Shown here piece after piece: positions 56,177-64,000 of a stretch of 64,000 nucleotides of DNA. Location of the stretch: assembly GCF_000344685.1 (NCBI RefSeq), contig NW_006920410.1:4204748-4268747 (forward strand). The letters are read 5' to 3'. Position 1 is the stretch's first letter; every line of letters starts with the position of its first letter. The notes under the pieces were generated by a model. It was not told the DNA's origin, searched no databases, and saw nothing but the letters and a program-made list of their open reading frames with translations. The DNA is from Gloeophyllum trabeum ATCC 11539. Lineage: Eukaryota > Basidiomycota > Agaricomycetes > Gloeophyllales > Gloeophyllaceae. A program made the translations under genes and the position numbers.

Positions 56177-57957
56177 TCACGGCGTGCTTGCTGCCAAATC
56201 TCTGGCCCACTGAGCAATATCATTGCGCTCCTGGCGCTCAGCCTCCTCTTGCTGGGCGAGTCGTATCATTGAAAGTCGGAACACAAAGTCCTCGGCTTCC
56301 TCAGCTGTGATCCTTACAAATCCTTGTTCATCGGCCTTGGGTGCAGGCGGGTGACTGCCCTGCATGGGCGAGGCCTGTGCAAAACGCTTGTCATGAGTAG
56401 TTTCGTGATCAGTCATGGTTTGTGATATATGAGACTGCCTGAATGCCTGAGATTGTCCCTTGGGTCGGAACCATGGGGCATTCGCATTTTGCCATGCTGA
56501 GGCAGAACCAAATGCCTCAAGGACAGAAAGGCCGTAGACATAATGGAGCAGACCGGGATGCGGCAACTTATGCCGATCCAGCTCCCGAAACCATCCGTCC
56601 AAGCTTTTTGACACAATGTTGTGAAGTCGATCCTGCCAGAAACAAACATCTGGCTCATTGAGAATGTTCAGATTTTGCAGGGTGTAACAACAGAACGAGG
56701 GATATTCGCGGCCCCGTGGCTTGGGAACATCAGCCCTTGAAGGAACATCGTCGCAGTCGAGTATGGGATTTGGTGTCTGGAAGGTGCTGGTTTCATACAT
56801 ATCAAAGAGCCATAAGGTCGGTCAGACGTACATAAAGCACAGCGAGCTGTTTCTTGTCCAGTAGTCGGTGTAGGTCTCCCTGGCACATGAAGCCGTTCTG
56901 TTTATCGTTGATATCCTGCAGCGACGGCATCATGGAACGCATTTGGACGATGGCTTGGAGCCACTTTTGCACGATATAAGCTCTACCGGCGCCAGAAACA
57001 GAGGTATCTTACCTCGGTCCCGCGAGCAAAAGGGATTATGTGTCGGGCCTCGCCTGTATATCGCGTGAAGATGCATTCACCATCACGCCTCTGCAGCTCT
57101 TGTCGGAAAGCCGCGACTATGCTGTCTGATCAATCGGTATGGCCTGACTGGCTGCCGCGAGCGAGCACGTCGACATCAACGGTAGCACTCGGCATAAAGT
57201 CTACAGTAATTCAACGTATAGCAGTCTCCTGATAATACTTGAGCTTACTTGGAACTGTGAGACGTATCTCGTCATCCTCATTCAGTGGATGACTTCCCGT
57301 AACGCTAAATCCTTATTTTCCCTATTTCTAAGGCGTTGTCAGCGAAGTGGTCACACCGAGTGATCGATTTTGATGGGATAAATATGGGGAAATAGAGATG
57401 GTCTCTAAACCGTGGGGACACTTCGCTGCTGCGAGACGCAGGACGCTGCTGGAGCGAAGAAGCACGAGATTCATCCAAATATGGAGACGCTCACGAGGCA
57501 TCAATGCTAGCCGACGCTAAGTGAGTGTTAGCCGACTCTAAGCGAGGATTTAGAGACGTTCAGCATTTTACAGAGGGGTAGGGACCCCTCTGTAAAGTCC
57601 AGGATTTAGAGACGCCTTTGCTTGACGACCGCCATCAACAAAACGTTACCATGGAAAGCGTGACAATTCGGCATCCCGGCACGATCACATCGGGGCCAGA
57701 TTTTAGGGATTTAGGGACGAAATTTTAGAAAAAATAGCGATTTAGCGTTACGGGAAGTCATCCAGTGTGTCCTCATCTCGCAAGGGGATAGACTCGGGAC
57801 CTCGGAAAAGGTGGCCTTCCACACCATACAACGTCCAACCGACTTATCTCAGCCATTTAACTGGATATTTGCAGAGTAGCTGCATCCTTGCGAGAGGAAT
57901 GCGAAGCAGGAGATCGGAATGCGAGCCTGAGGGGTAAGGCATAGCTATGGTGACCAT
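56177..57957 (-). pseudogene. HNH-nuclease domain protein, disrupted by a MITE (unit 2)
   Basis: Paralogue of 54384-55680 in the same orientation. It retains ECIFTRYTGEARHIIPFARG (about 57080-57020) and a nearly complete last exon (TPNPILDCDD to QWARDLAASTP, 56779-56177). The first exon starts at ATG 57957 (MVTIAMPYPSGSHSDLLLRI) and meets a TAA after PVKWLR (about 57842), where unit 1 has a Tyr codon. Its coding sequence is split by a 477-bp element at 57287-57763. Both defects prevent expression of a full protein. Confidence 0.8.
57287..57763. mobile_element. MITE, 477 bp, 25-bp terminal inverted repeats, AGT target duplication
   Basis: The termini are perfect 25-bp inverted repeats (57287-57311 and 57739-57763) beginning GGATGACTTCCCGTAACG. 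AGT flanks both sides (57284-57286 and 57764-57766). The homologous stretch in HNH unit 1 (about 55480-55500) lacks the insert, so this is an occupied site with a related empty site. A 3-bp duplication fits PIF/Harbinger-like elements. An internal 12-bp hairpin TTTACAGAGGGG / CCCCTCTGTAAA lies near 57567-57596. No coding capacity. Confidence 0.93.
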
Positions 57958-58210
57958 ACTAGTCCACTAGGGGCAGTACTGCGTGTTTACTGTTATATAG
58001 TGCCTGCAGTGGCCCTATGCCCGATCCTGGCTCCTAAGCGAGCGAATGAAAGCCTGACCGTGAGAACTGAAGTGGGCAGCTTGGTCAATGGGACCGGGTT
58101 GACGAGCGTCAGGCTGGAGGACTGCACAGTGACACAACTCGCATTTGAAATAATAAGAAAGACGGGAGCGAATCGTACAGTAACAGACGATAACTAGTAG
58201 GACATCCATA

Positions 58211-60358
58211 TCAACCCAGCTTCTTCTCGTCGGCTTTTTCCATACCCACGTAAACGGGTACTTCTATCACAGGAGTCCCACCATTATCTGACGCCTTCTC
58301 CACATCATCTGCGGCAGAAGATGCAGACGACGCTGTCTCCTGGGTCAGCTGCTCCCAGGACCAGGTTTTGTCTACATTATCCAACGGCCGAATTTTGCAG
58401 AGCACCACATACACGACAAAGGTCGTGGACGTGCTGACAAGCCAGCCGAGGTCATTCAGCTTGACCGCACCTGCTGGGACCGCCACCCCGAACGTGCCCA
58501 CGAATCCCACAAATGGCAGCATCATGCTATGTACAGACACGAGTAAGTGAAGGACTGCAGGGCAGCTGCGAGACGACTGGCTGTGACTGACCCGCACACA
58601 TACGCCAAGACGGCGTTCAGGTTGAACCCGTGCGTGTACATGTACGCACTCCCCGGCGCCGAGGTGTACAGCTGGGATACGTCGATATTGCCCTTGCGCA
58701 CGATCCAGTAGTCGCTGATCATGATTGCAGCAGTAGGGCCTTGAAAGGAAGGTATCTTATTCTGTATAAGCTGCATGGACTCTGGGAAACTCACCCATGA
58801 ATATCCCGTATCCTCCCAAGAAAGCCTAGGAAAATCCTCAGATACCCGACAGAAGTTCCTTGGCACAGGAGACACACCAAGAACCCATGCGCCGATCCGA
58901 GAATCTTCCACGGCACCAGTCCAAACGCCACCACACAGCAGAAGAACATGCCCCGCGTGATATTGAACCACCGCGGGAAGAGCGCGGTCGAGTCGCTGCC
59001 GAAGGGGAGGAGGTTCGCGCCGACGAGCGCGCCGAGCGTGAAGAGCGCGGTCGAGAACGCGAGGAGGAAGACGGCGAAGCGCGCTTGCGGCGTCCAGGAG
59101 TGCGCGAGGATCGCATCGAGGAGGTCCCACTGGTTCCAGAGCGTCACGCCCCATGCGCGCTGGATGGCGGAGGTGCCGAAGATGCCTATCATGCCGCCCT
59201 ACCAGTTTCGTATGTGGCAGTGAGATATGTGCGGGTGGAAGATGAAGAGGGGAGGGAACGCACCAGGGTGGCGGGGATGGGCACGAGGAGGATGTGCGTC
59301 CAGAAGGTCGCTTTGGGGCTGGTTGCGTACCTCGAGAAATCCGGCATGTTGGCTATGAAAGTTGACTGCGGGTCATAATTTCATCAGTTCTCTAGACAAG
59401 CGGGCACATCACTAACCCAATTCCCCATCGACGAGTTCACAGAGCTGACAAAGAGCCATCCCAGGACGGCACCTCGGGGCACCTTCGTCCCTTCATCAGC
59501 AAGCTGCAACGTCCCCGCTAGCTTTCCCCTGCTCTGTACGAGGCAGTAGATGAGCAGACCGAGTACGCTCGGCGGGAGCACGACTGCCTTGAAGTGGTAC
59601 AGCCACCGGAGGCGATTCGGGCGGAACCCGCAGAAGGGGAGCGTGATGAGCCAGAAGAGGAAGTACCCGAGGAAGCGCTGGACTGTCGTCCCTGTGGAGG
59701 CGGGAAAGTGTGCGGGGAGGTCTGTCCAGCGGTGCCCGAAGACGCATGTGAGCATCGTGGAGACGTAGGCGCCGCCCTGGAATACTGGCGGAGAGCGAGG
59801 GTGTGAGCATGGGATGGGTGAGAGTGGAGGAAGGGAATGGACGAACGGATGACGGAGACCCAGAGCATCGCACAGAACCCGCGGCACGCGACGGGCCAGT
59901 AGTGGCCGTACATGCCAAAGCAGCTCCTGGCCACGACGGGGTAGCCGATGTGGTAGCTCGCCGCTGCGCGCGAGTTGAACGCCATGCAAGTGCCGGAGAT
60001 GACCGCGGCGCAGAGGATCACAAGCGAGGCTTGGTACCAGTTGAGCCCGATTGCGACCACACTCGAGCCCAACGTCCTCGGTAAGCGTATGTCAGTTGGT
60101 CATATGGACAATAAACTTGAAGGCATAGATGGAGTTATTGACGCACCAGTTCCCGAACCCCATGCCGAACCAGAAGATGCAGAAGTTGTACCACCGCCAG
60201 TTGATCATGCTCGGCGGAGAGGGCTTCAGGTCCTCGTTCGACCAAGGGTGTTGCGTGACATGAGCATTCCCCTCCGTACAGACGTACTGGAGGAAGGACT
60301 CTTTCGACGCCGTCGCGTGCCGGAGCCGCTGCGCCCACTCGCGTACCGCATTCCGCAT
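58211..60358 (-). CDS. NCS1-family permease, uracil/allantoin/purine type (585 aa)
   Basis: Exons 60358-60117, 60076-59847, 59784-59417, 59365-59264, 59198-58878, 58825-58795, 58739-58592 and 58526-58211 give 585 aa. Hallmarks: WSNEDLKPSPPSMINWRWYN, AFNSRAAASYHIGYPVVARS, FLGYFLFWLITLPFCGFRP, NMPDFSRYA, then GPTAAIMISDYWIVRKGNID and YTHGFNLNAVLAYVCGM. About twelve membrane helices are expected. Relatives (yeast Fur4, Dal4, Fui1) import uracil, allantoin or uridine with protons; the substrate cannot be read from sequence. The cytosolic tail is acidic and Ser/Thr-rich (QETASSASSAADDVEKASD), as in permeases controlled by ubiquitination. The third intron acceptor and the unusual donor GTTCGT of the second intron are inferred from frame. 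Confidence 0.92.
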
Positions 60359-61880
60359 CTTGCAGAGGTAGACTCGAAGAACGAGGGCGTGTGTAGAACC
60401 TCGGGCCCACTGGTGTTGCGTAGACGCCTGCCGCCCTTAGTTATAGAGGTTCAGTGGAGCGGCATCTTATCGACGGAAAGAAGTCGGATTTGGTCTTTAT
60501 CTTTGGAAACTCTATCTGGACCTGCAGAAGATAAGTACCAAGACATTGATGAAGAAGCAATGACGATCCCGTGCAGGGTAGGATTAGCGATATTTATAGA
60601 AGCACGAGTATCACTATACTGTGCCACAACAAACGCTATCGTTCCGACCTGTGTCAGCGGGAGTGTCAGTTAGTACCTCCCTGCCAGGCACACATTCGGG
60701 CGGCGCGATATGGTATATGACGAGGTGGCACAGTGTATGGAACGTAGCAAATTGACGTAAGACTCACAGCTAAAACAAACAATGGGTTGCCGCGAAGGTA
60801 GGGGGAAACGGAAAGGAAATTCAGCACCAGCTTCCGTTCAGCATCCCCCCCTGTAGGAAGCGCACCAGATAGTAGAGCGCCTGCTGGGTACTTCATTCCG
60901 AGCACGATGGGTCAATGGGAACCGTTATCCGAGCAGTGCATGAGTCAGTATAGCCTGCCTTACTCTTTAACCCTAGCAGAAACCCTAAATCAAACGCATG
61001 AGCCCAAGGATCACCGCCCTGATTGCTCCTAACCTTGCGCAAGGCCAGCAGATTCATCGGATCCGCTTGTAGAACCAACGTGGAAGCACTTCCGGAAGAG
61101 GTTCTCTGTAAAACTTGAGAGGTCCCGCGGCGCGCGATAACGACTTGCTAAGCTCGAGCTCCAACCCCCGAATGCGAAGTAATACCACAAGTCTATCTTG
61201 GTCTTGTCAATCGTCTCAAGTCTTCTGACGGACGTCTTCGATGATGGCACGAGCGCTATGCAGCATCGTATTCGTATACCTAAACATCCGTATTCGCTTA
61301 CAGAGGTCGGTACAAGCAGAGTTCAGTCTTGCTTATGTTTGCAGATTGAGCATCAAGCGCGGTACTTGTTATGCGGCTTCAACGCGGTCCAAAACTTCCA
61401 GGAGAAAACACAAGCGTCTCAGAGAGGCTCCACCATCAACAAGACTGATTTGTCTCTCGAGCTATGTGCCGCAAAGGCATGAGGAACAACGGTGTGGCAA
61501 GGAGGTCCTGCAGGAGGCAGGTACGGAAAGCCCAGTTGCCGCCACCGGCAAGCACGTGACTGGTCCCCTGCAGAGCGCCTCGACTTGCACTGGGACGGTT
61601 TGCAACGTCCAGACCGCCACTGGACGCTCCTCGACTCCTCCATCCACTCCTGCGAGGCTCTCGACCGGGAGCGCGCAGGATCAAGCACCATGGGGACCCT
61701 CCTCAATGTTGACAGTTGTCGACCCGACCTGTCCGATGTCCTTTGAAATTTCGTCCGGTTCCGTGTTTTAAATCGCTGCGTTCCGCGGGCTCCTATTTCG
61801 AATCCGAATTTCTGCAGACCGACCCATCCCAGGAAGCGTGGCCTTTGCCCATCATAAAACGCCCACCCTCGACATTTGTA
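60359..61880. other. 1.5 kb without a recognised gene
   Basis: Minus-strand frames at 60666-61250 have protein-like stretches (KIDLWYYFAFGGW, ADPMNLLALRKVRSNQGGDP) that I could not join or identify. They may be remnants of a gene. The last 100 bp before 61881 (C/T-rich, with CATAAAACG) probably hold the protoglobin promoter. Confidence 0.45.
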
Positions 61881-62897
61881 ATGGAGCCTACGTTCCTGAA
61901 GGTCACCGCGGACGAAGAGATTTCGTGCCCCTACGTCCCCGTCCGCAACAGCATGCCGTCCAGCGAGTGGTACTCTGATGCCTCGAGCTCGTCACACACG
62001 CTCACCGCTGAGTCGTCCGAGAAGCGCCAGTCCACATCCTCGCCTCCCTCAAGTAACCACGAGAGCCCCAAGTGCCCCGTCGTGTTCACACAGGAAGTCG
62101 ACCCCCTCCTCCTGCGCAAGTCGCTCGATGACCGCGTCGCGTACCTCACCGACTTCCTCGGCTTTACGTCGGACGACTCGGACATCATCACCAAGGTCGC
62201 GCCGTTTGTCAACGACCTCATCCCCGAGATGGTGGACGATATGTACGCGAAGCTGTTCGAGTTCGATATCACCAAGCGGGTGTTCATGACCAGGAATCAG
62301 GTGCGTTCGCTCGCTTTTTCTTCAAGGTGCCGGGTACTGAGATCGAAACGTGCAGGGCTTTGACGGACCACTGCCCTCCCGTCTGGAAGACCTCACTCTC
62401 GACAGTCCCCAGATCAAGTTCCGCAAGGTTTTCATGAAGTCATGGGCTCGCCGCGTCCTCACCTCCGACTACACCTCCGGCAAGACATGGGCCTACATGG
62501 ACAAGGTCGGCATCATGCACACTGGCGTCTCGCCCTTCAAGCACCAGCGCACCATGGGCATCAAGCCTCTGAACGTACCATGTTAGTCTCCTCGCGTTTG
62601 CCCGTGCTCGGGACGACGGTTAACTGGGCGTCCTATCTAGATCGTGATATTGGCTTAACGCTGGGATGGGTGCAGAGCATCCTGCAGACGGGGATTCTGC
62701 GAGTCCCGGAGTCGGATCTCAGCATGGAAGACAAAATCGCTGCTATCACCGCCATCAACAAGGTACGACAGCGTCTTCTATGCATCCTCTCTCGCTCATG
62801 CTCACCTCGCCCTTTCCTTCCGCAGGTAATTTGGATACAGAACGATCTGTTCTCGCGGCATTACACTAACGAGGAGGAATCGGGTGAAGCGATATGA
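61881..62897 (+). CDS. protoglobin-like haem protein (279 aa)
   Basis: Exons 61881-62300, 62356-62581, 62641-62762 and 62826-62897 give 279 aa. Residues 1-75 are Ser-rich and probably disordered. The globin-like part begins with LDDRVAYLTDFLGFTSDDSD and continues VAPFVNDLIPEMVDDMYAKL, FEFDITKRVFMTRNQ, then WAYMDKVGIMHTGVS with the likely proximal His. It ends LTLGWVQSILQ and VIWIQNDLFSRHY. This order matches the protoglobin / globin-sensor fold of archaeal protoglobin and bacterial oxygen sensors. Many ascomycetes and basidiomycetes carry such single-domain forms of unknown role; binding of O2, CO or NO is plausible. No output domain is present. Confidence 0.85.
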
Positions 62898-64000
62898 TAT
62901 GACAAGCTTGGCTTGCGGGAGGTCAGGGTATTACATGACTACGTACCAGCATAATCAAGAGATCCACGTGTATCCCCGTATTATTTATTTGTTTGTAGCT
63001 AGGAGTACTGAGATCGAGTAATCTGTATCGACGTTCTTCTCAATATCAACTTTGTGACCACTCTGCCCAGGAGCTTCTGCGGCCAATCAGAAGCCCAGTT
63101 GGCGTCACGCCGGTGGCACTGATGCGATTGCAGAGGCTCGAGCGCAATTCTGAGGAACACTAGGTCCACATGAATATTGCGTCCATATAGACTGACCAGC
63201 TTCGAATTGCGCGTAGGGCGGATGAGTCTCATCAACGAGAGGTCCAGATCCCACGCGAAAGCTGCAGCCTGAGTTCTCGCCGTTCGGCACGTCTTCAGTG
63301 ATACCTTGTTTCTACGCACAACGATCCGGCAAAGAGAGCATACTACATAGCATCTGTAATTACCCGGGGAAAAGCATACTTGCCTCCCAACTCGCCGGCT
63401 TGCATAGTGAACATCGACGATTAAGCCTGATTGGAGGTGCGGTAAGTAATAGAAGGAAAGCCCGCAGCTGAAGGTCCAAGGGCAATACGGTGGCCGAGAG
63501 CCGCCAGGTCTAAGTCACGCGTGACCAATGCGCTGTGAGTTGCTGACGTTGTGCTTACAGTTTGAAGACCCCGGATACCTTGCCAGTGCAGCGGTGTGAC
63601 GGCCCTTTTAAGTACTCTTTGCAACCTTTTATTCTGCTCCTCCACTGTGAATGTAGTCGAAGCTTTTCCATTGAATCTAGTAATACATATTTTCTACTAA
63701 TTTCTGTTTTCTTGGGTGTTAGGTGCTTGCAGTAATTTACCCACTCGAGTGTAGACATAGAGGCCCGAGGGATCACTAACGGGATGGTTGTATAGTGTTG
63801 TTTTGCCGGCGGCCCTAGTTTAAGTCTCCCGAGAACCCCTTCCTGTATAGAGACGCCTGCGCTCACTCGGAGTGCTACCTGGTGGCCGGGTAACAGACAA
63901 TATCATTACTGGACCAGGTTTGAGGCTTCGCGGCACCGTTTTGATATTGTTCTGGGTCGTCCACTTAGATTCAGTCCTTCTGAGCCGCCCTTCACAACAT
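62898..64000. other. right end of window, no gene recognised
   Basis: Two minus-strand frames (62999-63319 and 63555-63866) have mixed composition but no motif and no clear splice partners. No RNA gene or terminal repeat seen. Confidence 0.45.

Noticed and set aside
60666..61250. Minus-strand fragments considered as a palmitoyltransferase tail
   Set aside because: No DHHC motif or membrane helices nearby, and the pieces could not be joined by plausible splice sites.

Overview
The window is nuclear DNA of a filamentous basidiomycete, probably an Agaricomycete close to the Polyporales. This is inferred from the dense, small introns (mostly 48-75 nt, GT-AG with a few GC-AG), exons as short as 23 nt, about 50-55% G+C, and the gene set: protoglobin, SH3-TBC protein, six-BRCT repair protein, NCS1 and GPR1/FUN34 permeases, fungal HNH proteins. 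I built exon models by hand. Every intact model closes in frame, but none has been tested against transcripts or databases.

Layout. 1-1,029: the 5' part of a flavin monooxygenase that runs off the left edge. 1,700-6,450: intact and decayed copies of a multicopy family I do not recognise, named here the YWHxEP family after a conserved motif. 7,963-9,659: a GPR1/FUN34 acetate-transporter gene enclosed by a 2.4-2.6 kb inverted repeat; each arm carries one intact YWHxEP gene. 14,389-23,350: another decayed YWHxEP copy with a hAT-like MITE beside it, an Mpv17/PMP22 gene with repeat-filled introns, an unknown 332-aa gene, a further YWHxEP fragment and two TA-flanked MITEs.

23,663-28,605 is a compact housekeeping block: mitochondrial uS17, prefoldin subunit 6, the SNARE Vti1 and an M17 leucine aminopeptidase. 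29,219-31,571 holds two YWHxEP units in tandem, which can be spliced into one 721-aa protein. 33,811-46,193 is a second housekeeping block: tRNase Z, mitochondrial bL33, an SH3-TBC protein and a Brc1/Rtt107-like BRCT protein. 46,877-48,559 contains an N gap flanked by two apparently identical 600-bp segments, almost certainly an assembly duplication. 50,737-54,098 has an aldehyde dehydrogenase and a Rab7-like GTPase with a long insert. 54,384-57,990 is a tandem duplication (Rab 3' end plus HNH gene) whose second HNH copy is split by a 477-bp MITE. The right end has an NCS1 permease (58,211-60,358) and a protoglobin-like gene (61,881-62,897).

How it fits together. Conserved single-copy genes sit in tight blocks, two pairs sharing 119-133 bp divergent promoters. 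Between the blocks lies repeat-rich accessory DNA with the YWHxEP family, HNH genes and at least four non-autonomous DNA transposons. The most unusual content is the YWHxEP family: eight units in 64 kb in all states from intact to fragmentary, sharing one intron position, associated with inverted repeats and MITEs, and in one case doubled into a two-domain gene.
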